NCBI GenBank assembly: GCA_002410505.1
Contig: DHSO01000022.1
Location: 7,805-71,804, forward strand
Length of the DNA: 64,000 nucleotides
Source: Cloacimonetes bacterium UBA5284
Lineage (GTDB): Bacteria > Cloacimonadota > Cloacimonadia > Cloacimonadales > Cloacimonadaceae
Reading direction: 5' to 3'
How positions within the stretch are numbered: position 1 is the first letter of the stretch; each line of letters begins with the position of its first letter. Shown here in pieces: positions 9,291 through 18,001 of the stretch. The notes beneath the pieces are model-generated. The model was not told where the DNA came from. It saw nothing but the letters and a program-made list of their open reading frames with translations, and did not search any database. The position numbers were made by a program, and so were the translations under genes.

Positions 9291-10562
9291 ATGAAAACTA
9301 TAATAAAAAATGCTCGCGTTTACATGGACGGAAAGCTTCTGAAAAGAGAGCTATTGATAGATGGTAAAAAGATTGCCCTGATCGCTGAAAAGATTAAGGA
9401 CAAAGCGGATAAAACGATCGATGCCGCCGGAGCAGCTGTTTTTCCCGGATTCATCGATTTACATGCTCATTTGAGGGACCCGGGCCAGACCTACAAAGAA
9501 GACATAGTAAGCGCTACGAAAAGCGCAGCCAAAGGCGGATTCACAGCTGTCTGCGCAATGCCAAACACAGAGCCGGTAACGGATAATATCGCATCTGTGG
9601 AATACATCCAACTGCGCGCCAAAGAACATGGAAGTGCCAAGGTGTATGTGATCGGAGCTCTCACCAAACAGAGTATGGGCGAGGAGATCAGTGAAATGGC
9701 AACCATGAAATCCGGAGGCATCGTAGGAGTAAGTGACGATGGTAAATGTGTGCAAAACGCTCGCTTGATGCTATCCTGTTTGCGTTATGCGGCCAATTTT
9801 GATATTCCGGTGATCGTTCATCCTGAGGACTATGCCCTGGCCGGCAAAGGACAGATTCACTCCGGTAGGATATCAACTAAGATCGGACTCTCCGGCATCA
9901 CGGCATTGGCCGAAGAAGTGATGATTGCTCGCGATATTATGCTTGCAGAAAGCGCGGGAGCTCGCCTGCATATAGCCCATATCTCCACTGCCAGATCCCT
10001 GGAATTGGTGCGCAGCGCGAAAGAGCGGGGATTGCGAGTTACTTGTGAAGTAACTCCCCACCACCTGGTTCTAAACGAGGAGGCTTGTGAGACATTCGAC
10101 ACAAACACCAAAATGAAACCCCCGCTCAGAAGCGAAAGTGACCGTCTGGCATGCGTTGCTGCTCTGAAGAATGGGCTGATAGATTGTATTGCCACGGATC
10201 ACGCGCCTCACGCGGATTTCGAAAAAGAACGAGAGTTTGATCATGCACCTTTTGGCATCATCGGCTTCGAAACCGCCTTTGCTGTCTTATATGAGAATCT
10301 TGTCCTCACAAAGCAGATCAGCCTTGCCAATCTGGTTGATGACCTCAGCAAAAATCCTGCTAAAGTATTGAATCTTCCCGGAGGAACACTGAAGGAAGGT
10401 GCACCTGCAGACCTTTGCATCATTGATCTGAAGGGCCATACTACTTTTGATAGAGATAGCATAGTGTCCAAAAGCAAAAACACACCATGGCTGGATAAAA
10501 CACTAGCAACGAGAGTTAAATACACATTTATGAACGGAAAAATAAGCTATCAGGATGAATAA
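9291..10562 (+). CDS. pyrC: Dihydroorotase
   Basis: Zinc amidohydrolase that cyclises carbamoyl-aspartate to dihydroorotate. The 423 aa length and sequence fit the class I bacterial enzyme: metal motif DLHAHLRDPGQTYKED near residue 55, HPED and HIAHISTARS metal His motifs in the centre, TCEVTPHHL, and the catalytic-Asp region IATDHAPH near 305. Preceded by AAGGAG. It abuts pyrK directly (pyrK starts at the next base). Confidence 0.96.
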   Translation: MKTIIKNARVYMDGKLLKRELLIDGKKIALIAEKIKDKADKTIDAAGAAVFPGFIDLHAHLRDPGQTYKEDIVSATKSAAKGGFTAVCAMPNTEPVTDNIASVEYIQLRAKEHGSAKVYVIGALTKQSMGEEISEMATMKSGGIVGVSDDGKCVQNARLMLSCLRYAANFDIPVIVHPEDYALAGKGQIHSGRISTKIGLSGITALAEEVMIARDIMLAESAGARLHIAHISTARSLELVRSAKERGLRVTCEVTPHHLVLNEEACETFDTNTKMKPPLRSESDRLACVAALKNGLIDCIATDHAPHADFEKEREFDHAPFGIIGFETAFAVLYENLVLTKQISLANLVDDLSKNPAKVLNLPGGTLKEGAPADLCIIDLKGHTTFDRDSIVSKSKNTPWLDKTLATRVKYTFMNGKISYQDE

Positions 10563-11348
10563 ATGGACAATCCACTATATCGCCAACGAGCGATTCAGCT
10601 TCGTGAAGAATTAGTATCCGACTATTTTATACTCTGGATCTGGGATGAAGCTTTAGGCGCGACGGGTAAACCGGGACAGTTCTACGAGATAAGAGCACTG
10701 TCCAGCATGGCGAATCCTCAGACAGTTCACGCCATACCCAAACTTTTCAAACCGATTAGCATTTATGACAATCAAGGGGGGAGAATCGGATTCATGATCA
10801 AAAAAGTAGGTCCCGGCACCAAAGCTCTCTCCAGATTGAGAGCGGGGGATACGCTGGAACTAATCGGTCCCTGTGGTAATGGATTTCCCCTGGTTACCGG
10901 CAAACGCATTCTGCTGCTCAGTGGCGGGATAGGGTATCCACCACTATGGTATTTGCAAAAGGAACTTATCAATCACAATCAGATATACTGGATGCATGGT
11001 GGAGCGACAGGGGGGGATGTGTTTCCCTGTGATGAGATCTGGACGGAAGATGGCTCTATCGGTCGCAAAGGCAGAGTATGCGACAACCTAAGGCAGAACA
11101 TCCTAGAATACAACATAGATACCATGTATAGCTGCGGACCTCAAGGTCTGCTCAAAAACGCTTCACAGATCAGTGCGGAGATGCAGATTTTGCACTATTG
11201 CTCACTTGAAGCCTACATGGCCTGTGGGATCGGTGTATGCCACGGATGTGCGGTTCCGATCGGCAGCAAAGAAGACTGGAACTACCGCAGGGTATGCAAA
11301 GAGGGTCCTGTATTCAATTCAGCGGAGGTAATGTGGGAACTGATATGA
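10563..11348 (+). CDS. pyrK: Dihydroorotate dehydrogenase electron-transfer subunit
   Basis: FAD and [2Fe-2S] protein that passes electrons from dihydroorotate dehydrogenase to NAD+. The 261 aa product has a ferredoxin-reductase-like FAD/NAD part (residues 1-215; GGIGYPPLWYLQKEL is the nucleotide-binding loop) and a C-terminal cluster motif with four Cys: ACGIGVCHGC and a fourth in RRVCKEGP. Its presence next to pyrD marks a class 1B (NAD-linked) enzyme. The last bases overlap the pyrD start (ATATGA). Confidence 0.93.
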   Translation: MDNPLYRQRAIQLREELVSDYFILWIWDEALGATGKPGQFYEIRALSSMANPQTVHAIPKLFKPISIYDNQGGRIGFMIKKVGPGTKALSRLRAGDTLELIGPCGNGFPLVTGKRILLLSGGIGYPPLWYLQKELINHNQIYWMHGGATGGDVFPCDEIWTEDGSIGRKGRVCDNLRQNILEYNIDTMYSCGPQGLLKNASQISAEMQILHYCSLEAYMACGIGVCHGCAVPIGSKEDWNYRRVCKEGPVFNSAEVMWELI

Positions 11349-12283
11349 ACAATCTTTGTACAGAACGTCCTGATGTCGGGAAATTACTGAAAACAAAGCT
11401 GGGCAAATTGGAAATGAATAGCCCGCTAGCCGTAGCCTCAGGAACCTTCGATTTGGAAAGCCTGGAATTCTTTGATCCCGCTTGTTTGGGCGCATTTGTA
11501 AGTAAGACTATTACCAAAGAGCCCAAAAAAGGAAATCCTCCTCCCAGGCTATATGAAACCGAAGCTGGGTTGATAAACTCCATCGGTCTGCAAAACCCCG
11601 GTTTGGAAGTCTTTATCAACGAAAAGCTACCCATGTATCGGGATAAGCTCAGTATGCCGCTAATCGTTAGCTTTTCTGGTTCCAGCATCTCAGAATTCTG
11701 TGCGATGATGGAAGCTCTTGAGAACTGTGCTGGAATAGCCGGTTATGAGATCAACGTATCCTGCCCCAATGTGGAAAATGAAGGTATAGCTTTTGGCACA
11801 GACCCCTTAGTACTATACAATCTGGTGCAAAATCTGGCAAAGATCAGCCAAAAAGAGCTATGTGTGAAGCTGAGCCCCAATGTAAGTGACATCGCTGAAA
11901 TAGCCCGGGCGACCGAAGCCGCTGGGGCCACTTCTCTGGCTTTGATAAACAGCCTGTGGGGGATGGCGATAGACTATCGTTCCGGGCAATCGCGCATCAA
12001 GAAAGGAATCGGCGGATACACCGGGATAGGTATCAAACCTGTGGCATTAGCACTCACTTACAAAGTAGCTCAAGCTATAGATATTCCCATATTGGCGATG
12101 GGTGGTATATACGACTGGCAGGATGCCTTGGAATTCATTTGGGCCGGTGCTTCAGCCATAGCGCTGGGAACGGCGAACTTCATCAATCCCCTGGCCGCTC
12201 CGGAACTCATCATCGGCTTGGGTGAATACTTGCTCACCGAGCAAAAAGCCATACAGGACCTCGTGGGCAGGGTAAGGATCTAG
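11345..12283 (+). CDS. pyrD: Dihydroorotate dehydrogenase, class 1B catalytic subunit
   Basis: FMN enzyme oxidising dihydroorotate to orotate (312 aa from this start). The active-site segment YEINVSCPNVENEG carries the Cys base of class 1 enzymes, as opposed to Ser in the quinone-linked class 2; KLSPNVSDI and the GGIYDWQDA phosphate-binding motif are also visible. The ATG at 11345 is chosen over an upstream in-frame ATG at 11237 because the latter would lie deep inside pyrK; GGAGG at 11323-11327 is a possible ribosome binding site. The gene ends convergently with radA, sharing CTAG. pyrE, pyrF and carAB are not in the window. Confidence 0.94.
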   Translation: MNNLCTERPDVGKLLKTKLGKLEMNSPLAVASGTFDLESLEFFDPACLGAFVSKTITKEPKKGNPPPRLYETEAGLINSIGLQNPGLEVFINEKLPMYRDKLSMPLIVSFSGSSISEFCAMMEALENCAGIAGYEINVSCPNVENEGIAFGTDPLVLYNLVQNLAKISQKELCVKLSPNVSDIAEIARATEAAGATSLALINSLWGMAIDYRSGQSRIKKGIGGYTGIGIKPVALALTYKVAQAIDIPILAMGGIYDWQDALEFIWAGASAIALGTANFINPLAAPELIIGLGEYLLTEQKAIQDLVGRVRI

Positions 12284-13614
12284 GTAATCGCTGCGAATAA
12301 TGCCTTGATGTCTTTCACCTTGTGAACTTTGGTGTTTGTCTTCAAACGGGCAAAACCGGAGACAAAGATATTTGTGTATCCCAGCTTGGCAGCTTCGGAT
12401 ATCCTGGCTTCCAGCTGAGATACAGGTCTCACTTCTCCGTTCAGGCCTACTTCTCCGATATAAACAGAATTCTGCGGCAGGGGGCTGTCTTTCAAGCTAC
12501 TGATGATGGCAGCGATTATGGCCAGGTCCAGAGAAGGATCCGCAGAACGTATCCCCCCGGCAAGGTTTATAAAGACATCGTTACTGCGCAGATACAGAGC
12601 CAGGTTTTTTTCAAGTATTGCCAGCAGTATTGCCAGTTTCTTCTGCTCCAGACCTACGACCACTCTTTGCGGAGTACCATAGTTTGAGCCGGTGGCCAGA
12701 GACTGCACTTCCACTATGAAGCTACGGGTTCCTTCAATAATGCAACCTATTGAGGTCCCTATCTGCGCCAATTCGTTACTAAGAAATACCGAATTGGGAC
12801 TGTCCACCTGCATCAGCCCCAGATTGGTCATCTGGAACAAGCCGATCTCATTTGTGGATCCAAAGCGGTTCTTTACTGCTCGTAAAATTTTATATTGATT
12901 ACGTAGCTCACCTTCAAAATATAATACTGTATCAACCATGTGTTCCAATATCTTGGGCCCAGCCACATAACCTTCTTTTGTAACATGTCCCACCATAAAT
13001 ATTGGTATCCCAAGATGTTTGCCGCATTTCAAAAGTCTGTTGGTGCTTTCTCGCAATTGCGTTATGCTCCCGGGAATACTGTCTATACTACTCAAACTAA
13101 TGGATTGGATACTGTCAACTATAGCCAGCGCAGGTTCTTCATCTTCGATGCTATCGATGATGTGCTCTGTATCGTTTGTGCAAAGCAGCAGGATATTCTC
13201 ACTAGAAACTTGCAGTCGTTTACTACGCATATGGATTTGGGCAGCGCTCTCTTCCCCGGAACAATATAGCACTTTCTTCCCGCTTTTTCCCAGCCATTCC
13301 GCCAATTGTAGCATCAGTGTAGATTTCCCGATGCCAGGTTCTCCGCCTATCAGGATCAGCATTCCAGATACGATTCCGCCTCCCAAAACCAGATCTAATT
13401 CCGCATTGCCGGTGTTCATCCTGGCATCAGAAACACCGCTGATCTTCACGATTTTTTCAGGTTTGTTCCTATGAAGAATGTGAGTACCCTGTTTGTTTTT
13501 ACCGATTAATCTACTGCTTTCCTTTAGAGTGCTCCAGCTACCGCAATTTGGACATTTCCCGCTCCATTTACCGGTTTCAAACCCACAATCTGTACATACA
13601 AATGATGATGGCAT
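12280..13614 (-). CDS. radA: DNA repair protein RadA (Sms)
   Basis: ATPase that promotes branch migration during homologous recombination (444 aa, normal length). N-terminal C4 zinc finger (CTDCG...CPNCG, residues 8-25), RecA-like core with P-loop GGEPGIGKSTLMLQ near residue 91, the RadA-specific KNRFGS motif near 250, and a C-terminal Lon-protease-like domain (residues 280-444) containing the conserved NLAGGIRSADPSLDLA. Cytoplasmic. Nothing unusual in the protein; its gene is convergent with pyrD, and a possible small ORF diverges from its start codon. Confidence 0.96.
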   Translation of the reverse strand: MPSSFVCTDCGFETGKWSGKCPNCGSWSTLKESSRLIGKNKQGTHILHRNKPEKIVKISGVSDARMNTGNAELDLVLGGGIVSGMLILIGGEPGIGKSTLMLQLAEWLGKSGKKVLYCSGEESAAQIHMRSKRLQVSSENILLLCTNDTEHIIDSIEDEEPALAIVDSIQSISLSSIDSIPGSITQLRESTNRLLKCGKHLGIPIFMVGHVTKEGYVAGPKILEHMVDTVLYFEGELRNQYKILRAVKNRFGSTNEIGLFQMTNLGLMQVDSPNSVFLSNELAQIGTSIGCIIEGTRSFIVEVQSLATGSNYGTPQRVVVGLEQKKLAILLAILEKNLALYLRSNDVFINLAGGIRSADPSLDLAIIAAIISSLKDSPLPQNSVYIGEVGLNGEVRPVSQLEARISEAAKLGYTNIFVSGFARLKTNTKVHKVKDIKALFAAIT

Positions 13615-13871
13615 ATTGGCTTCCTTTTCTCATAGTTTACAAAGTCCATCATCCCAAAACAGCTCTTTTGTGGCAAGCATTATTTATCCTTTTGTCATGC
13701 ACAATGGCGCTGAATCTATACAGATTGTGGTTCATCAAACGTTATATCCTACGCTTAAAACTGATTGGAACATGGATATCAGCAAAATATATTATCCAAT
13801 CCAAATTTACAGACAAGAAAAAACGCCTCTTGACCACAATGGTGAAAAAGGAACTACTTGACACTGAATAG
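13605..13871 (+). CDS. Possible small membrane protein
   Basis: Open frame of about 88 codons beginning at clustered in-frame ATGs that overlap the radA start codon on the other strand. The translation has two hydrophobic stretches (AYWLPFLIVY and LLWQALFILLSCTMALNLY) and then a Lys/Arg-rich tail, a plausible topology for a small membrane protein. There is no ribosome binding site or room for a promoter, and no family is recognised. It could be a chance frame in AT-rich DNA. Confidence 0.22.
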   Translation: MMAYWLPFLIVYKVHHPKTALLWQALFILLSCTMALNLYRLWFIKRYILRLKLIGTWISAKYIIQSKFTDKKKRLLTTMVKKELLDTE

Positions 13872-14075
13872 GGCATCATTAAGTTTTGCTCAGATACAAG
13901 GATATGGGTGTCTTATTGTATGACATACAAGAAGATGAATGAACACATTTCTAGTGATTAACAATAAATCTTGTATCCTGGATTGGATGTTATTAAATAC
14001 GATTATCAAAACACAAAAAAAAGTTTTGGCTTTTTTAATGATTGCTCTATAATATGATTTAGGGAGATAATAACA
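13872..14075. other. Intergenic region upstream of glutaredoxin gene
   Basis: With the doubtful ORF before it, the gap from radA to the glutaredoxin gene is 461 bases. It is AT-rich and contains the promoter at 14026-14053 at its end; no RNA gene or long repeat is seen. Confidence 0.5.
14026..14053 (+). promoter_or_regulatory. Putative promoter of the thiol-redox cassette
   Basis: TTGGCT (14026-14031), 16-base spacer and a perfect TATAAT (14048-14053). Transcription would start close to the AGGGAG ribosome binding site (14061-14066), giving a very short leader. Confidence 0.5.
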
Positions 14076-14312
14076 ATGCCGAATATTATTGTATTTAGCA
14101 CACCAACATGCTCATGGTGTAAAAAGTTAAAGAGCTATTTGAAATCAAATGGCTTCACATATAAAGATATAGATGTATCCAGAGATAGCAAAGCTCTGGC
14201 GGACATGATACGTAAAACCGGTCAACAGGGAGTTCCGCAATCCTGGATCAACAATCAAGCTGTTATAGGTTTCGACAAGGCCAAGATAGATAAACTACTT
14301 GGGATCAAATAA
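14076..14312 (+). CDS. Glutaredoxin-family protein
   Basis: Small thiol-disulfide oxidoreductase (78 aa), cytoplasmic. The CxxC site is C12-S-W-C15 after a short beta strand, and QQGVPQSWI supplies the cis-Pro loop of the thioredoxin fold, followed by VIGFDKAKI, typical of NrdH/glutaredoxin-like proteins. It probably reduces protein disulfides or a reductase partner; the electron donor is not known. It is first in a four-gene cassette with a MarR regulator, an OsmC-like protein and a thioredoxin-like lipoprotein. Confidence 0.9.
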   Translation: MPNIIVFSTPTCSWCKKLKSYLKSNGFTYKDIDVSRDSKALADMIRKTGQQGVPQSWINNQAVIGFDKAKIDKLLGIK

Positions 14313-14336
14313 CAACAACATAAAATGGAGAAAAAA

Positions 14337-14792
14337 ATGACAAATTATCCTGAAAAATTCCACGATCTGGTAACCCGCCTTCAAGTTGTACTCAGTGACA
14401 TTGATTACACACAGAAGGCTTGCCTGCAAGCAGGACGCATGGAATGCATGCTTCTGAACCACCTCTTCAATACCAAAACCCCTGCCAATATGAATGAACT
14501 GGCAAAGGTTTTAAACGTTTCACACAGCAGGGTTACTCGTATTATGGACAATCTGGTAAACAAGAAATTAGTTACTCGCAGACCCAGTGAAGAAGACCGC
14601 CGCTGCTGGTTTGCTATCATTACTGAAAAGGGTATGAAGCTTGCTGAAAACAGCCAGAAGACCGTTCTTGACCAGCAAAAGAGTCTGCTTGACAAACTGT
14701 CCCAGAAAGATATCGCTGATGTTTATAAAGGCTTTAAGACTTACGTGGAGAAGTACGAGGAAGTACTGAAGGATTCTTACATCGAGGTTTAG
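14337..14792 (+). CDS. MarR-family transcriptional regulator
   Basis: Winged-helix DNA-binding regulator (151 aa). The recognition helix region is MNELAKVLNVSHSRVTRIMDNL, followed by the wing KKLVTRRPSEEDRRC. The second in-frame ATG (14337) is chosen over the one at 14325 because GGAG sits 6 bases ahead of it. Three Cys are visible (C29, C37, C90); because it lies next to an OsmC/Ohr-like gene, a redox-sensing role like that of OhrR is plausible but not proven: the OhrR Cys position was not aligned. It may autoregulate the cassette. Followed immediately by the OsmC gene. Confidence 0.88.
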   Translation: MTNYPEKFHDLVTRLQVVLSDIDYTQKACLQAGRMECMLLNHLFNTKTPANMNELAKVLNVSHSRVTRIMDNLVNKKLVTRRPSEEDRRCWFAIITEKGMKLAENSQKTVLDQQKSLLDKLSQKDIADVYKGFKTYVEKYEEVLKDSYIEV

Positions 14793-14794
14793 TG

Positions 14795-15226
14795 ATGGCT
14801 GGTAAGGTAATAACCAAATGGACCGGTGAGCTCGGTTTTGACTCGCTGGTCACAGGTCATCATGTCGTCATGGATGGAGACAGTGAGTTTGGCGGGAACG
14901 ATACGGGACCTCGCCCCAAGCCTCTGCTGTTGGCTGCTTTAACTGGTTGTTCAGGAATGGATGTTGTGTCAATCTTGAAAAAAATGCAGGTTAAAGAATA
15001 TGATTTCGAGATGGAAGCTGATGGAGAATCCACTGAGGAACATCCTGTAGTATATCATACTATAACCGTGACATACAAGTTTTCCGGAGAGAATCTACCT
15101 GTGGACAAGATCGTGAAAGCTGTAAGCCTGTCTACGGAGAAGTATTGTGGCGTAAATGCAATGTTGCAGCAATCCGCGAAAGTAATTACCCGGATTACGG
15201 TAAACGGTTCTGAGGTGAAATCATGA
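14795..15226 (+). CDS. OsmC/Ohr-family protein
   Basis: Small OsmC-fold protein (143 aa), expected to be a dimeric, cytoplasmic thiol peroxidase or related enzyme acting on organic hydroperoxides. Both family Cys are present: C52 in ALTGCSGMDV and C118 in EKYCGVNAML. The subgroup is the YhfA/OsmC-like one rather than classical Ohr, so peroxidase activity is inferred. The ATG at 14795 with GAGG 7 bases upstream is preferred over the GTG one codon earlier. Its end overlaps the next gene by ATGA. Confidence 0.9.
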   Translation: MAGKVITKWTGELGFDSLVTGHHVVMDGDSEFGGNDTGPRPKPLLLAALTGCSGMDVVSILKKMQVKEYDFEMEADGESTEEHPVVYHTITVTYKFSGENLPVDKIVKAVSLSTEKYCGVNAMLQQSAKVITRITVNGSEVKS

Positions 15227-15729
15227 GATTCATCTTGATGATAGTGTTGGCTTCGATGCTATTATTGACAGCATGCAGTCCTGCCGCAAAAGACAAAGCT
15301 TCTGTGATCGAACAGGAAGCCGGCGACTCACAAGCCAATTCTGAATACCTACCCGGAACCTGGATCGAAGACTGGGATCTTGCGCTTGCATCAGCAAAAG
15401 CACAGAACCGTCCGGTACTGGTCAATTTCACCGGTTCAGACTGGTGCATATGGTGCAAACGGCTTAGTTCTGAAGTGTTTACTCAACAAGCCTTTAAAAA
15501 TTACGCTGAAGATACTCTGGTACTATTGAAATTGGATTTCCCCCAGCAGATTCCCCAAAGTGACGCTCTGAAGCAACAAAATGAGAGCTTGATGCGTCAA
15601 TTTGGAGTACGCGGTTTTCCTACTATCCTACTGGTTGATCAGGAAGGAAAAGAAATCGCAAGAACCGGATATCAGCCCAACGGAGCTGAAGCGTATATTG
15701 AACACCTGAAAGAACTGCAATCAAACTGA
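15223..15729 (+). CDS. Thioredoxin-like lipoprotein
   Basis: Envelope-anchored thioredoxin-fold protein (168 aa). The lipobox LTAC places the lipidated Cys at residue 18; a thioredoxin domain of the Thioredoxin_7 type follows, with the active site W-C75-I-W-C78 and a cis-Pro loop GVRGFPTILLVD. It likely reduces or isomerises disulfides outside the cytoplasm, the extracytoplasmic complement to the glutaredoxin two genes upstream. Last gene of the cassette, followed by a strong terminator. Confidence 0.9.
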   Translation: MRFILMIVLASMLLLTACSPAAKDKASVIEQEAGDSQANSEYLPGTWIEDWDLALASAKAQNRPVLVNFTGSDWCIWCKRLSSEVFTQQAFKNYAEDTLVLLKLDFPQQIPQSDALKQQNESLMRQFGVRGFPTILLVDQEGKEIARTGYQPNGAEAYIEHLKELQSN

Positions 15730-15746
15730 AATAGAACATGATATAG

Positions 15747-15779
15747 AAAGCCATCGTTTCGTACGGTGGCTTTTTTGTT
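15747..15779 (+). terminator. Rho-independent terminator of the thiol-redox cassette
   Basis: 9-bp stem AGCCATCGT/ACGGTGGCT (one T-G pair) with loop TTCGT, flanked by A on the left and a TTTTTTGTTT tract on the right. Confidence 0.88.
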
Positions 15780-16090
15780 TGCCCGCTATGTTTGTCTATG
15801 GCCGGTCTGCAAGGATTTCAATAAGCTCACTTGCAAGGATTTGACTCCAGACCAAGTGTTTTTATTGCGACTTTTAGCGAATAGCTGCCGGCTTTACTTG
15901 ATACCATAGGTTAAAACCCCCTACGAGGGGCATGATACAGAATATGTGCTTCCCAAAACCCACTTTATCATGTCTGAAAAGAGGCTTTGTGTGTAGCTGC
16001 AAGGTATGTCGGCGTAAAATGTATTTGACAACATATAGCTTATCAGGACATTGCACAGATGTACACAGAACAAAGAAGAGAGAATGATAA
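15780..16090. other. Intergenic region before the ABC-F gene
   Basis: No gene seen. It holds a short direct repeat TGCAAGGATTT (15808-15818 and 15832-15842, period 24) and a small hairpin CCCCT-ACG-AGGGG (15918-15930). Neither is a recognised regulatory element. Confidence 0.5.
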
Positions 16091-18001
16091 ATGAGCCTAA
16101 TTCAATGCATTGATCTTGGGATCGAGTTTGCCGGCACATATGTCCTGAAAGGGATCAATTGCAGCATCGAACACAATAGCAGAATCGGTTTGATTGGCCC
16201 TAACGGCTCCGGCAAAAGCACATTGATAAAGCTGATACTGGGTGAATTGCGTCCTTCTGACGGTCAGGTGATAAAAGCCCGTAATTGCCGGATAGCATAT
16301 TTGGCGCAAAACGCGATTTTGAATCCTGATACCAGTCTGAAGGAATACATTAGCTCTGCTCGCAGTGATATCCGCGACCTGCATTTTCGAATGACAGATT
16401 TGTCCGAACGGCTCAGTATCAAAGAAGATTCAGAGATTCATGCCGAATTGGACGCGGTGGTAGAAAAGATGCATCAGTGTGGTGCCTTTGAGCATGAAAA
16501 CGAGATTAAATATGTCCTAAGTTCCCTTGGTTTTACAGATCTGGATACAGATAAGCTGATCAGAGATTTCAGTGGTGGTGAGCAGACTCGCATCTGCTTG
16601 GCATATTTGCTTTTGGCAGAGTTTGATCTCTTGATTATGGACGAGCCTACAAATCATCTGGATATAGCTATGACTCGCTGGTTGGAGCGCTATCTTATTA
16701 CGCATGAATGCCCTTACATGGTGGTATCTCACGATAGAGTGTTCCTCGATAATGTCTGCCGCAGCATTTATAGCTTGGAAAGTGCCAGTCTTAGCATTAC
16801 CAAGGGGAATTACAGCAGTTGGTTTGAAGCAGGACAGATAGAGCGTAAAAGCCGCGAACGTCAGTTTGAGAGACAGCAAAAATTCATCGCGGAAACTCAG
16901 GATTTTATCCGCCGAAACATGGGCAGTCAGAAAACATCTCAGGCAAAGAGCAGATTGAAGATGTTGGAAAAGCTGGATGTAGTGAAAGCACCTCAAAGAT
17001 CCAGACAGTCACATCTGCACTTGGCTTCAGCTGATCGCAGTGGAAACGATGTGTTTTCCTTGAAAGATGCCATCATCGGCATTAATCCTGATCTGGTGCT
17101 GGCCCGTAAGGTAAACATTGAGGCTCACTGGCAGGATCGCATCGCTTTGATCGGACCCAATGGCTGCGGCAAATCCACTCTCTTAAAGATATTTTTGGGT
17201 AGACACGAAGTGCTCGAGGGAAAACTGAAGATCGGAGCCAGTTTGAAAACAGCATATTATGATCAACATCAGAACGCTCTGAATCCGGATAAAACAGTGA
17301 TGGAAACCTTGTGGAGCATAGTGCCTGAAGCACCCAGGGGTTATGTGCTCAGTTGGCTGGCCCGATTCTCATTTCTGGCAGATGATGTGGACAAATATGT
17401 AAGTGTGCTGTCCGGTGGCGAGAAATCCAGGCTTTATCTGAGTGTTTTGATCCATCAAAAGCCAAACCTGCTGATTCTGGACGAACCTACAAACCATCTG
17501 GATATACCGATGAGGGATGCCCTATTGGAGGCCTTGAGTGAGTTTAACGGCACCATAATATTTGTATCCCACGACCGCCATTTCATCAGCTCTTTGGCAA
17601 ATAAATTCTGGGTTTTCCGCAAGTTTGTGGAATCCGGCAAGATTTACAATTCCATCCAAGATGCAGAGGGGCCAGCAGATGCAGCTATCGAATCCGCCTT
17701 TAGCGAACCTGAACTTAGCAAAGATGTTCCCAGCCCCAGAGAACGCAAGAAAAAGATAAATCCCTGGCATCTTGAGCAATTGCAAAAAACGATCGAGGCC
17801 AAACAACACAGTCAAAAAGAAATATGGCTGCGCAGAGAACACATCCATGGATTGCTGGCGGATTCTGCTACTTATAACGACGCCCGAAAAGTGAAAGAAC
17901 TGACCGACGAAGACAAAGAATTGGAATTAAGTGAAGAAATCATGAAAAAAGAGATATCCGCGCTTGAAGATAAGTATCTGGAGCTTGCTTATGAAGACTA
18001 A
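16091..18001 (+). CDS. ABC-F family ATPase
   Basis: Soluble tandem ABC ATPase (636 aa) of the ABC-F group, which bind the ribosome and act in translation rather than transport. Two nucleotide-binding domains: P-loops GPNGSGKST (near residue 37) and GPNGCGKST (near 356), signatures FSGGEQTR and LSGGEKSR, and Walker B/H-loop MDEPTNHLD and LDEPTNHLD. The inter-domain linker (residues 240-310) is charged and helical (P-site tRNA interaction motif in the family), and a coiled-coil C-terminal extension with KKINPWHLEQLQ starts near 555, as in Uup/EttA relatives. Subfamily not assigned. The next gene overlaps its end by 11 bases. Confidence 0.93.
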   Translation: MSLIQCIDLGIEFAGTYVLKGINCSIEHNSRIGLIGPNGSGKSTLIKLILGELRPSDGQVIKARNCRIAYLAQNAILNPDTSLKEYISSARSDIRDLHFRMTDLSERLSIKEDSEIHAELDAVVEKMHQCGAFEHENEIKYVLSSLGFTDLDTDKLIRDFSGGEQTRICLAYLLLAEFDLLIMDEPTNHLDIAMTRWLERYLITHECPYMVVSHDRVFLDNVCRSIYSLESASLSITKGNYSSWFEAGQIERKSRERQFERQQKFIAETQDFIRRNMGSQKTSQAKSRLKMLEKLDVVKAPQRSRQSHLHLASADRSGNDVFSLKDAIIGINPDLVLARKVNIEAHWQDRIALIGPNGCGKSTLLKIFLGRHEVLEGKLKIGASLKTAYYDQHQNALNPDKTVMETLWSIVPEAPRGYVLSWLARFSFLADDVDKYVSVLSGGEKSRLYLSVLIHQKPNLLILDEPTNHLDIPMRDALLEALSEFNGTIIFVSHDRHFISSLANKFWVFRKFVESGKIYNSIQDAEGPADAAIESAFSEPELSKDVPSPRERKKKINPWHLEQLQKTIEAKQHSQKEIWLRREHIHGLLADSATYNDARKVKELTDEDKELELSEEIMKKEISALEDKYLELAYED

